Shown here one piece after another: positions 12,357 through 22,844 of a stretch of 64,000 bases of DNA. The translations under genes were made by a program, and so were the position numbers. This stretch comes from Saccharina japonica (taxonomy: Eukaryota; Sar; Phaeophyceae; Laminariales; Laminariaceae), in NCBI GenBank assembly GCA_008828725.1, contig MEHQ01003579.1, positions 1-64,000 of the forward strand, given 5' to 3'. The notes beneath the pieces were generated by a model. It made no database searches. It saw only the letters and a list, made by a program, of their open reading frames with translations, and was not told the origin of the DNA. Position 1 is the first letter of the stretch. Every line of letters begins with the position of its first letter.

Positions 12357-13048
12357 CTAGTAATTGGTGGTAATTAGCCGCGACCTCGAATACCTGCAGC
12401 AGTCATATCTGCGATGCATCACGCTGGAAAAGTACTCGTGTGCTGAACCAACACGAACGAACATCTACGTATACGTGGTTTGGTTCGTTCTTTTTGGCTC
12501 TTTTTGGAGAGAAAAAAACGTCAGCATACAGCAGCAGCAGCACTGGCCGAAGCAACAACAGCAGCGAAACAGCACAGCAGTAGTAGGACACACGAGGCCA
12601 GGCTCAGCGTCGCTGTAATACGCTAGGCTTGTCGGTCTAACACTTGAACCCTCTGTACTCCTACTCAACTTTTCGTGTGTCCCCTGCTTCCTCAACGCGA
12701 CACGTACCTCGTTCGCATTGTTATTCGGCATATTATGAAAAAATCTAAACCTGATCCAAAAACCGATATCCACCTAGCACAGGTGCCACCACCACTACTG
12801 CTGTGCGGCATCTACAGCAGAGCTTACCCGTCCCCTCATCAGTGGGAAGGTAGGCCTTACAATGCCACCTTCGTCATGACGTAGAGACACGGCCCATATG
12901 TTGCTTTGGTCGGATATATTCCGCCTACAGGCAGAGTCGGGTTATGTTCGGTAGAAATACGTAAAAAAAAAACAACCGTTACGATATTTTACGTTCCGGA
13001 ATAAAAAACATGATTCAGCCATGTGCATGGCCAGGCGGCCACAGCGGC

Positions 13049-13086
<38 letters not shown>

Positions 13087-13596
13087 CGGAACAGCAGTAG
13101 GCAGGAGCAGCAGCAGCACGACACACGAGGCCAGGGCCAACGTCACTGTACGCTCGGCTTGACGGTCTAGCACTTGAATCCGATGCTCCCACGTTTTGGT
13201 CTATCGTATTGTTCGGCATAATTGAGTTCTTCTGAATTTCAAAAAAGAAAAACCGTTGTGAAATAAAAATATTGAAAAAAACGCCTCCGGTCATGTTCCT
13301 CTAAAAGCACACGCTGCCGCTCCTAGCTCGACCAACTCGGGACAAGTTACAGCGAAACCAGCACGTGAAGACTTCATTAAAATTTGTGCATGCACAAAGC
13401 CCGACGGGACTGGCGTTGGTGCCGTGTACTATGAGTGCGAAGGACGATCGTGGATGTTGACTGTCTCACAGCTACAGAGAAAACATTGTTTTGTCCACCC
13501 TACCAGCTCTCATGCAACCCGATAGGAAGAGCCTTTTTTTTCATTTTAAAAATCGATGGAAAAAAGGCTCGCGCTTCGCGCTCGCGCGGCTCATTA
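12356..13596 (-). mobile_element. P element copy D
   Basis: Complete reverse copy. It has an expanded (CAA)n tract at 13046-13086, where other copies carry shorter CAACAA runs. One end shares copy A's flank (AAAGGTATTTTATA) and the other end shares copy B's flank (CATAAA before the 12-mer). Confidence 0.7.
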
Positions 13597-13599
13597 TTT

Positions 13600-13790
13600 A
13601 TGTTTTTTTCGAAACCCAAAAGACCCAAACCCAACCCGAACATAATCTGGTCTTGAGGGCGTTTTCGGACGATTTTAGAGCGTTTGGGAACTTTTGTTTT
13701 GGAAGTTAGTTAGTTTTTGGGACCGGGAGAATAGAAAGTGACCAAACCAAACCATAATCTGATCTTCGCAAACACCATACGACGTACAGT
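13600..13790. repeat. Segment shared with 3030-3132
   Basis: The reverse complement carries the same flank that precedes P copy B, including AAACGCTCTAAAA and GACCAGATTATG. It ends near GTGTTTGCGAAGATC, a 15-mer also found at 5125-5140 (-) and 10453-10467 (+). Confidence 0.7.
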
Positions 13791-13791
13791 A

Positions 13792-13792
13792 N
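13792..13792. other. Ambiguous base (N)
   Basis: The single N in the window. It is the first base of the predicted splice donor after kinesin exon b; G would give GTACTG. Confidence 0.99.
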
Positions 13793-13929
13793 GCGGAGTG
13801 CCTTGGTGAGCTTCCGAGTGGAGGGCCCAGGTGCGGTGACCTTTCTGGCGAGGTTGTGGAAGACGGTGCCCAAGTCCGCCAGGGCGCGGTTGATTGCCCC
13901 ATCTTCATCAAAACGATCACCAGTCGTCT

Positions 13930-14395
13930 GGGGAGGAGGGTTAGGGACAGGGACGAAGACAAATACAAATACAAGAACAAATAAGAACGAGAACGTGAAC
14001 GAGGCTAATACGAAGAACAATACGAACAAGAATATATCAGTAAGAAGGTCATTTTGATGTCAAAATGAATGCCAATATCAAGAGTCTCAATATCGATACC
14101 AATACCAGAACAATCAAGTACCACTATTTCTATCATGATCGATACCAAGATAAAAGTCGAGATCTATATCGTGCTCAGAACCATGGTTTATCCGTCCGCT
14201 TGAGGATTACAACAACAAAAACAGAACCCACCTAAAAAAGGCGCAGCGCCGGGAAACCCGAACGAAAACAAGCTCTCCTGCCCACCCACCCCACTCCCCG
14301 TCCTGTGTCTCAAAAGCGACACGTGGTCAATAGTCAAATAACTTAAGTCGAGCAACAAACGAATACCCCCCCCCCCTATAAATATATATATATTA
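13930..14395. other. Kinesin intron, A-rich low complexity
   Basis: 13955-14035 is a degenerate AACAAGAA/AATACAA repeat, followed by ATCGATACCAATACCA-like repeats. No coding signal on the + strand. Confidence 0.6.
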
Positions 14396-15422
14396 TGGGT
14401 TGGGTTAACGTCGGTTGGCGACGACGCTGTAAAATATGCCTCTCACTGCGTGATCTAGACAACCAGGGTACCGTTTTGGTTTTTTGGCGGTCACCAAGGC
14501 TGGCGGTCTTGTTAGATTATTTGTGCGGGGTGGAGAACCTTCTCCGCACAAGGGGAATGTCGTATGACGTAGTGTGTGTATGGTAAGGCACTCAATAGGC
14601 AGATACACAGTAATATCCAGTGCTGTGTCTGGAAGTGGCCACACAAAATTAAATCAATTATTGGAGGCTGTCGTCATAGCAAGTCCGCCTCAGAGGCGGT
14701 TCTTAGCAGGATCCAGCTCACTCTACATGCGACTCGCCCAATACCTCACGGCGCTTCGCGCTTGGCGCAAGCAATGTCTGCCTGGTTGGTGAAAACCCAA
14801 CGTGCTCCGTCCGCATTGTGGAATGCGAGGGTCTATGGTCATACGACTACGGCCGTGCACGACATGAGTACACCCCCCCCCTCTAGTCTCGAAAGCGATG
14901 CATGGTCAATGGTCAAATGACTAAGGCAAGCAACAAAGGAGTACCCCCCCGCCTCCAGCTCCCCTCCCCCCCTCTCCATATCACCCCCCTGTGCTCCGTC
15001 TCGAAAGGGATGCGTGGTCATGGTAAATAAACTTAAGCAAGCAAACATGAGTACGCCCCCCCCCCCCCCCTAGCTCCTCCCCGGCCCATCAAAACCTCAC
15101 CAATGTTTTGGAGGGAATTTCGTTCCCCCCCAAGTCTGCCATGGTCAGGAGGGATTCCCATATCGGCGGCCGTCCTTCCTCCGCAAAGGCCTTAAGGTCC
15201 ACGCCGAAGATCACGTGGGACCGCGACGAAGCCTGGTTCATGCTCGTGCTGCCTGTTGTCCGCCTGGTGTTTCCTTTCGCTAGCAAGTTGCACGCTTGCT
15301 GCGAACTTTCCACCTGTCATTTTTCATGGAGGAGGGCGTGATTGAAGGGGGCAGAGGTACTCATTTGTTGCTTGCCTCAGTTATTTGACCATTGACCATG
15401 CACCCCTTTCGAGACGGGGCAC
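14298..15422. repeat. Short C-tract repeats (four copies)
   Basis: A ~70 bp motif runs GTCTCNAAAGNGA..GTGGTCA..CAAATNACT..GCAAGCAAC and ends in GTAC followed by a C-run. Copies lie at 14298-14375, 14884-14950 and 14996-15070 (+) and 15357-15422 (-). Confidence 0.75.
14396..14880 (+). repeat. Z family arm 1
   Basis: About 480 bp starting near GGGTTGGGTTAACGTCGG and ending in CATGAGTAC plus a C-run. It contains CTCACTGCGTGA, AACCAGGGTACCGTTTT, CCTCAGAGGCGG and GGCGCTTCGCGC. It lies inside the kinesin intron, opposite in orientation to arms 2 and 3. Confidence 0.85.
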
Positions 15423-15659
15423 CGTTCCTACTCCTAATAGAGACACCTCCGCTACTTGGGTGCTCAATACGTGCTTCCCCAATATATTACATAACACCAT
15501 GTTAGGGAGGGGGGAGGGGAAGGTACATACAAGGCATGGGAGGGGGGGAGGGGGTCGGGGGTGGGGTCAGGGAGGGGAGGAGGGGGAGAGGATGTTGGAG
15601 GCGTTTGCGCTGGGTGAGTGAGGTGGCGTTGGTGTACATAGTGGCCGGGAGGGCGAGGG

Positions 15660-16130
15660 GGGGGGGTGTACGTATGTCGTGCATGGCCGTAGTCGTATGG
15701 CCATCCCTACAATGCCGGGACGGAGCACTTCGAGTATCCACCAACCAGGCAGACATTGCTTGCGCCAAGCGCGAAGCGCCGTGAGGTATTGGGCGAGTCG
15801 CATGGAGGGTGAGCTGCATCCTGCTAAGAACCGCCTTGAGGCGGACTTGCATATGGACGACAGCCTCCAGTGAGTCGATTTGACTTCTGGTGTGGCCACT
15901 TCCAGAGTCAGCAATGAGTATTACGATGTATCTGCCTCGTGGTGCCTTCCTATCACACTACACACGTGATATGAGCATCCCCCATGTGCAGAGTTAAGGT
16001 TCTCAACCCCGCACAATGATCTAACAAGACGCCAGCTTGTGACCGCCAAAAAAAAAAGAACGGTACCCTGGTTGTCTAGCTCACGCAGTGAGAGGCGTTG
16101 GGAGCATGTTTGGGAGGGAGTTGCCACCTC
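15660..16130 (-). repeat. Z family arm 2
   Basis: Inverted relative to arm 1. Its distal end departs from the others after the CTCACGCAGTGAGAGGCGTTG region, so the terminal ~60 bp seen in arms 1 and 3 is missing. Confidence 0.85.
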
Positions 16131-16299
16131 ATTGCTGTGCGTCGTCAGTTCGTATGCCATAGACCCTCGCATCCCCTACAATTGCCAAGGACAGGGGGTT
16201 GAGGCTGGGGTATGTTTGGGAGTGGGCGCACTTTAGGGAGGGAGCGGGATCTCAAACACGGAGGCTCCGCACCTAACTTCCATGGCCTCGTTTTACATA

Positions 16300-16300
16300 T

Positions 16301-16338
<38 letters not shown>
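16300..16338 (+). repeat. Poly-G tract
   Basis: An unbroken run of more than 35 G between Z arms 2 and 3. Its length may be an assembly estimate. Confidence 0.9.
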
Positions 16339-16339
<1 letters not shown>

Positions 16340-16826
16340 GTACTCATGCCGTTCACGGCCGTAGTCGTATGACCATAGACCCTCGCATCCCTCCGATGCC
16401 GGGACGGGGCACGTTGGGTGTTCACCAACCAGGCAGACATTGCTTGCACCAAGCGCGAAGCGCCGTGAGGTATTGGGCGAGTCGCATGGAGGGTGAGCTG
16501 GATCCTGCTAAGAACCGCCTCTGAGGCGGACTTGCCTGTTGACCCTCCAATGAGTTGATTTAATTTCTGGGGTGGCCACTCCTAGATAATTACTACCAGG
16601 TATGTATCTGCCCCGTGGGTGCCTTGCCTTATACACCCTACGTGATACGAATATTTCCCTTGTGCGGAGTTGAGGTTCTCAACCCCGCTCAAATGATCGA
16701 ACAAGACCGCCGGCCTTGATGACCACCAAACAAAAACAAAAAACGGTACCCTGGTTGTCTAGCTCACGCAGTGAAAGGCATGTTTTACAGCGTCTTCGCC
16801 AACCGACGTCAACCCAACCTATAGGT
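16338..16826 (-). repeat. Z family arm 3
   Basis: Inverted relative to arm 1 and complete to the terminus (complement of GGTTGGGTTGACGTCGG at about 16805-16823). Together, arms 1 and 3 look like terminal inverted repeats of a 2.4 kb unit. The terminus abuts P copy E. Confidence 0.85.
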
Positions 16827-16828
16827 AT

Positions 16829-18054
16829 ACTAGTAATTGGTGGTAATGAGCCGCGACCTCAAATACCTGCAGCAGTCATATCTGCGATGCATCACGCTGG
16901 AAAAATACTTGTGTGCTGAACCAACACGAACGAACATCTACGTATACGTGCTTTGGTTCGTTCTTTTTGGCCCTTTTTGGAGAGAAAAAAACGTCAGCAT
17001 ACAGCAGCAGCAGCAGCACCTGTGCTGGCCGAAGCAACAACAGCAGCGAAACAGCACAGCAGTAGTAGGACACACGAGGCCAGGCTCAGCGTCATTGTAA
17101 TACGCTCGGCTTGTCGGTCTAACACTTGAACCCTCTGTACTCGTACTCAATTTTTCGTGTGTCCCCTGCTTCCTCAACGCGACACGTACCTCGTTCGTAT
17201 TGTTATTCGGCATATTATGAAAAAATCTAAACCTGATCCAAAAACCGATATTCTCCTAGCACAAGTGCCACCACTACTACTGCTGTACGGCATCTACAGC
17301 AGAGCTTACCAGTCCCCTCATCAGTGGGGGGGTAGGCCTTACAATGCCACCTTCGTCATGTCGTAGGGACAAGGCCCACACGTTGCTTTGGTCGGATATA
17401 TTTCGCCTACAGGTAGAGTCGGGTTACGTTCGGTAGAACTACGTAAAAAACACAAAACAGCAGTTACGATATTTTACGTTCCGAAAAAAAAAACATGATT
17501 CAGCCATGTGCATGGCCAGGCGGCCACAGCAACAACAACAACAACAACGGAACAGCCGTAAACAGCAGCAGGAGCACGACACACGAGGCCAGGGCCAATG
17601 TCACTGTACGCTCGACTTGACGGTCTAGCACTTGAATCCGATGCTCCCACGCTTGGGTCTATCGTATTGTTCGGCATAATTGAGTTATTCTGTATTTCAA
17701 AAAAGAAAAACCGTTGTGAAATAAAAAATATTGAAAAAAACGCCTCCGGTCATGTGCCTCTAAAAGCACACGCTGCCGCTCCTAGCTCGACCAACTCGGG
17801 ACGAGTTAGAGCGAAACCAGCACGAGAAGACTTCGTTAAATTTATGCGTGCACAGAGCCCGACGGGACTGGCGTTGGTGCCGTGTACTATGAGAGCGAAG
17901 TACGAACGTGGATGTTGACTGTCTCACACCGACAGAGAAAACATTTTTTTGTCCACCCTACCAGCCCTCATGCGACCCGATAGGAAGAGCCCTTTTTTTC
18001 ATTTGAAACATCAATGAAAAAATGCTCGCGCTTCGCGCTCGCACGGCTCATTAT
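16829..18054 (-). mobile_element. P element copy E
   Basis: Complete reverse copy paired with copy A through the outer inverted repeat. The terminal 12-mer has one change (CGTGCGGCTCATTA region reads GCACGGCTCATTA). The other flank (TATAGGTAT) is unlike that of any other copy. Confidence 0.7.
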
Positions 18055-18079
18055 AATTATGACATACTGAGTTAAAACA

Positions 18080-18310
18080 GCAAGCAGGAACGCAGACAAA
18101 GACCCTTCATGCTTCCATCGTGTCTCGATGGACACGCCACGCCTCGCCACGAAAAAAGCGACCGCGCTCCTTCCGTCCCCTCCTCTACTGGCCAGTGCCC
18201 TTCCATACCGGCGATGGTGCCGGGCTCGCCCGCGCTGCCGTGCTCTCTGGGCACCCGCACGAACCCGAAACTGAAAGAGGAAAAAGCCTCTCGCAACTAA
18301 AGTATATACG
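18080..18310 (-). repeat. Y family copy 5
   Basis: Inverted partner of copy 1 within the outer right arm. Confidence 0.8.
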
Positions 18311-18835
18311 GAACAAAGAGATGAGCAAGTAATGAAAGGAGGCGGTGTTCATAGTTATAGCGCGCAGAGGGGTTGCTTTGCACGCGGGTCCCAGTGACAC
18401 TTCGCCACCATCGATAGAATCGTTTGGCGCGCTTATTACAGCAGTACGAGTGTACGAGTACGCACTATTGTGTAGCACGAGTACCGCTGTACTGAATAGT
18501 ACCTGGTATATTATTAATTATCCGTACTTTTCCATGATCGACGGCCACAGCGATGATGCTGCTATGACGTACTGCTCTACTTCTGTGTGTCGTCTATGTG
18601 TCAGTGGGTCTACCCCCTTCATCCTGCTGCAAAAACATGATTTGTACTCGAAGAACAAGAACTACTGTTGTGCCTGTCTGCACTGCTGTGCTGAATCCCT
18701 TTGAGCTGCTGCTTATACTTACTACGCGTATAATACGTCTGACGACGCACTCCGCTACTTGGCGCTACTATCGCATTTATATAATCCATAGTAGTAGAGA
18801 GAGGCAACAATCCTTTTGACTCGCACACGGAGTTT

Positions 18836-18890
18836 GTCGGCTGGGCGGGGAGCGGGTCGGGGCGCTGCCTCGACCCGCTCCCCGCCGTAA
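18836..18890. repeat. GC-rich hairpin
   Basis: GGCGGGGAGCGGGTCGGGG pairs with CGACCCGCTCCCCGCC after a short loop. A second version lies at 19508-19555. The first 30 bases of the window are the inverted-repeat copy of one half. Confidence 0.8.
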
Positions 18891-19199
18891 AGTCTGTGAT
18901 GTGTGGCGACAGAATACTTATTTTTGCATTGACGGGCTGTACGTAATACGTACGTACTCCATTCAGTTCGCCATCAATCGCATCAATCGTAAATATTCCA
19001 TTCCGCGTATGTCCGTACGAGTACGAGTACAGTACCGGCCCGCTCATAAGAAACCAGAAATCGGTCTTAGGCTTACTTTCTTATTTTAGAAAGAGGTGTG
19101 TCCCGCACCAACTTCAGTATAATAGCTGTCGACTTTCTTATTTCCCCCGAACTGTTTAGGCTGAGTTTCTTGTAGGGCACTTTCTTGTGGGAGGGGCGG

Positions 19200-19400
19200 T
19201 AGTGTACAGCATGTCAAGATGTCAAGGTGTCAAGTATGTGATGTCGAGCGGCGTAACTTATTGTGTCGTTTCATTTGGCGTTACATTTCGCACGAACTTC
19301 ATGGATCATGGACCATGGACCATGGATCATGGATCATGAAATCGTGGATCGACTCGGACTCTCTCTCAAGGCATGGGCCATGGGCCATAGAAAAAATGAC
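19200..19400. repeat. ATGGAYC minisatellite and flanks
   Basis: 19300-19345 consists of repeated CATGGACCATGGATC units; GCATGGGCCATGGGCCAT follows at 19370-19390. No coding signal. Confidence 0.75.
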
Positions 19401-19551
19401 GATTGATTGTGTGCTTCGGATCACACACCCGAACGCCGTCTAACCCACTCCGCTTCCTGGCAATTCCATTCAAACAATATTCCACGGACGCGCATACACA
19501 GGGTTGCCAGCTGGGCGGGGCACGGGGGTCGGGGCTGCGCCCCGACCCGCT

Positions 19552-20068
19552 GCCCGCCGCCTCGCCTGTGAAGTATTATGTATTGTTGTAGCTTGTACGC
19601 AGCTATGCCTGGTATTCATCATGTACATACAGCAGCTTTTGTAATGCTGCCTTGGCGTCCTCCATGTATGTATGTGCTCGTCAGGCGCTTGCGCACAACG
19701 CAGCTTAAATCAGCGTCCTCCACATTATCGCCTAGCGCACAACGCAGCGTGTATCACCTAGGCTCAGCAGCAGCAGCACAGCAGTAGCAGCACAGCAGCA
19801 TCAGCACAGCAGCACGCTGCTGCAGCAGTCCTCCACGTTATCGTCAGGTGGATGCCCGCCGCCTCGCCTGTGAAGTATTATGTATTGCTGTAGCTTGTAC
19901 GCAGCTATGCCTGGTATTCATCATGTACAGCAGCTTTTGTAATGCTGCCTTGGCGTCCTCCATGTATGTAAGTGCTCGTTAGGCGCTTGCGCACAACCCA
20001 GCTTAAATCAGCGTCCTCCACATTATCGCCGGGTGCTAGCGCACAACGCAGCGTGTATCACCTAGGCT

Positions 20069-20109
<41 letters not shown>

Positions 20110-20155
20110 CAGCAGCACGCTGCTGCAGCAGTCCTCCACGTTATCGCCAGGTGCC
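19552..20155 (+). repeat. Tandem duplication of ~302 bp with CAG runs
   Basis: Unit 1 starts at GCCCGCCGCCTCGCCTGTGA (19552) and unit 2 at the same words near 19854. Each carries TATGCCTGGTATTCATCATG, GCGCTTGCGCACAAC and a CAG run. The CAG run of unit 2 is purer and longer (20069-20107). Confidence 0.9.
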
Positions 20156-20159
20156 TGCG

Positions 20160-20690
20160 CCGTCGCTTCGCATAGCTGCACTTCCCACTTCCCATGTAAA
20201 GCTCAGTACAAGTACGTCCAACACAATAATCGACTCGACCCAGAGCTGATATTACCTAGTCGGGTTAAGCATCGAATTTGTACAACTTTATCTAGCCAAA
20301 GGCTACAAAGTCAATTCTTTTGTGCCAGGTGTAACATGAAGTAGAGGGATTGATGGGCTACAGAGACAAATCGTGTTTGAAGTTGAACTAAGTAGGGGAG
20401 GAGATTCATAAAAAAAGATGGAATTAAACCTCGAAACAGAGTTGAAAGGCAGGGGATTTGGGAAATTAAATCATTTCCGCGACAGAGCCCAGTAACTAAA
20501 GTCACTGGGGAATGTGGGAGCTCTGAGAGGCCAGGGATGAGCAATCCCTGGGCGAAATATTAGTAAGTAAGTCTATGTCTGTCTTTTTTGAGGGGTGGAC
20601 AAAGGGTGATTTTTTGAGGGGTGGACAAAGGGTGATAGTGGATCTTTGAAATGGGGTTTTTGTCTTGGTAGTAGTATGTTGACCCTCAGC
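20160..20690. other. Non-coding, with a 22-25 bp tandem repeat
   Basis: 20590-20640 has two copies of GAGGGGTGGACAAAGGGTGA. The rest shows no coding signal that I can support. Confidence 0.5.
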
Positions 20691-20693
20691 TCG

Positions 20694-20727
20694 AACCCTA
20701 ACCCTAACCCTAACCCTAACCCTATGC
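20694..20727 (+). repeat. Interstitial telomere-like repeat
   Basis: About five AACCCT units followed by ATGCCAGTGGTCAATGCT. Degenerate versions followed by the same word (CCTATGCCAGTGGTTAGTGC) occur at 5190-5245 and, inverted, at 10340-10400. Confidence 0.85.
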
Positions 20728-21279
20728 CAGTGGTCAATGCTTGCTTGGCCAATCAGAGTGCCTAATTAGCTACTTTAAGAAGATACACTAACAGTGTTTG
20801 TCCACTACTGGTCTTTTTTCATTAAAACTAGCGTCACGGCCTCGAGTCCGCCCGTGGCGCTAGCTCTGCGTTGCCCATAGTAGCCGTACCTGGTATTAAT
20901 AGTAAGTACAAGGCGTGTCGCCGAACTCGCAGTGTACTTTGATGTTCCCCTCTAAACGGAAATGCAAAGACCACCGTGCGGAGCGGTATCGACCCGCGGG
21001 GTCACCTGTGTTGCAGTGCCCACAAAAAAGTATGTTTGCCGAATATGCGGACAAACCTACAGCTGCAAGCACCCCAACCTGTGATTATTTTCCGGTAGGA
21101 CATTTCGAACCCCCCCCCCCCCTCCCTTTCCCCCGTCCCCCCGTCCCCCCGTCGCCATCCTTGTCTAACAACAAATTACTTGATATATATGTATACGATT
21201 ACTTTGCCAAATATCATACTTGTCTCCTCTATTCGGGTTATATAGTATCAGTGCGCAGAATGATCATGCGACACCCCTG

Positions 21280-21560
21280 TTACATTGTCCTGCTGATCCG
21301 GGTAGTATCCAGGGGAGTCACTGAACTAGACTATATCCTTAACGAGGAATAAACACATAACACGCGCGAACGGCTTATTCTAAAATCGAGTAGTAATTAC
21401 CACGGTCCCTAGCACATCACGAAGCCCACACGAACAATACAAGTAACACATATTCATAGAACAAACATTCTACGCAGCTCGCAAAGTTGAGTATCTACTA
21501 TTCAATCGGTTGAACTCACAGCTGACGTACTTATAATTATTTTATTTTATTCTACGGTAG
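21280..21560 (+). repeat. T family copy 1
   Basis: Diverged direct copy of 29565-29840, sharing GGGTAGTATCCAGGGGAGTC, CCTTAACGAGGAATAAACAC, CACGCGCGAACGGCTT and TACGCAGCTCGCAAAGTTGA. Confidence 0.85.
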
Positions 21561-22109
21561 CTCCGAACTATACCATCAATCTAATATTTAGCAAGGCAGA
21601 TATGAGCTTCTTCGTGTACTGCCGTAAGTGTGCCAAAGCCACAGCAGTTTTCGCGCCCTCCTTCGATGCGGACCTCGTCGCCGAAATTTGAAATGTGGTG
21701 CTGGGCGCTTGAATTTGGGGTTTCGTGTACTCTGCAACCACTTCCTTTTTTTTTGTGCCGTAGAACGAGCAGAGGAGGAATACAGGAGCTCGTACTCACA
21801 AACTTCTTGGCACAAATCGGCTCTCGAGCTCTCGCTTGCACCTGTCGAAACACGGTAAATAATCCCGCTTTCCCTCCCGACGCCCATACAGACAACACGT
21901 ACGCAGTACCCGCTGGCCCTGCTATTGTAGACTGGCTGTGTTACCGGTGGCTGTGTTCATCGAAAGAGCACAGCGAGCTGAGCTAACAACGGAGAGTATT
22001 CGATATTTTCTGCGCCGGTATTGTACGCGTGGCTCCTCGGGCGTTCTTCGTGCTCATTCTACGGCTAGAAAAGTGTATACTTGGCAACAGTGCAATCAAC
22101 CAAGGGTAT

Positions 22110-22720
22110 GTTCGGTAAGGTACGTATTTACATATACCCGGGGATAACACCCGGGTATTCACCTTACCTAACCACTTAGGTACGTTAGGTACGGACCCCG
22201 ATACCTTACCTAAGTGTTAGGTACGTTATGTACGGACCTCGATACCTTACCCAACGTTTAGGTATGATAGGTACGCCGCTCCATACCTTACCCGGGTATC
22301 GGGTATACACGTCGACGAAACACCCGGGTTTAGGTACGAGCTCAGGGACGACCTCAATAGCTCACCTAATTATTAGGTACGTTAGGTCCGGACCCCGATA
22401 CCTTACTCAAGTTTTAGGTACGTTAGGTACGGATTTCAATACCTTACCTAAGTGTTAGGTGCGTTAGGTTCGATACATCATGTAAGTTTTAGGTACGTTA
22501 GGTACGGACCCCGATACCTTTTTAAGTTTTAGGTATACGTTAGGTACGGACCTCAATACCTTACCTAAGTTTTAGGCACGTTAGGTACGGACCTCAATAC
22601 GTCGACCTAAGTTTTAGGTACGTTTTAGGCACGGATATCAATCCTTACCCGTATATGGGGTATACCCATCGACCAAATACCCGGGTATAGGTACGAGCTC
22701 AGGTACCTTACCTGAAATGC
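22110..22720. repeat. Palindromic GGTACGTTAGGTACGG minisatellite, block 1
   Basis: About a dozen diverged units of roughly 41-48 bp: ATACCTTACCTAAGT, TTTAGGTACGTTAGGTACGGAC. Each unit contains ACCTAA facing TTAGGT, so single strands can fold. Borders carry ACCCGGGTAT. Confidence 0.85.
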
Positions 22721-22844
22721 GCACGTGATACAAAAGTAAAGCGAATGGCGTCATCTGCGAGAGACGAAAAAAGCTCAAAATCTTGAATTGAAATTGCGAA
22801 TTGCAAAGTACTCACAGCTTGCGTATTATTTTTGTTTTTCAACA

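Larger units (their letters stand above)
13793..15313 (-). pseudogene. Kinesin motor-domain fragment (two exons)
   Basis: Two exons on the minus strand encode consecutive parts of a kinesin motor. Exon a (15313-15101, 71 codons, phase 0) contains GNTRRTTGSTSMNQASSRSH, the switch I region, and LLTMADLGGNE, the switch II region (DLAGSE in most kinesins), ending SKTL with donor GTGAGG. Exon b (13927-13793, 45 codons) follows a CCTCCTCCCCAG acceptor and reads TTGDRFDEDG, AINRALADLGTVFHNLA and KLTKALR, matching the helix 4 to helix 5 region. Joined in phase 0, the family spacing between SKT and the RF residues is kept. Exons for the ATP-binding loop and for everything after KLTxLL are absent, and repeats lie on both sides. 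Both exons are open, so this is a recently truncated gene or part of a scattered one. Confidence 0.75.
16829..18861 (-). repeat. Right arm of outer large inverted repeat
   Basis: Inverted copy of 1-2053, separated from it by about 14.8 kb. It consists of P copy E (16829-18054), a Y copy (18080-18310) and the low-copy stretch 18310-18861. Its inner end abuts a Z-family terminus at 16826. Confidence 0.9.

Noticed and set aside
19300..19345. CRISPR-like regular repeats
   Set aside because: The 7 bp ATGGAYC units are contiguous with no spacers; a minisatellite in a eukaryotic sequence.
20990..21075. Possible zinc-knuckle-like VCRICGQTYSCKH stretch
   Set aside because: Only 15 residues, stop immediately after, no extended open frame or second metal site.
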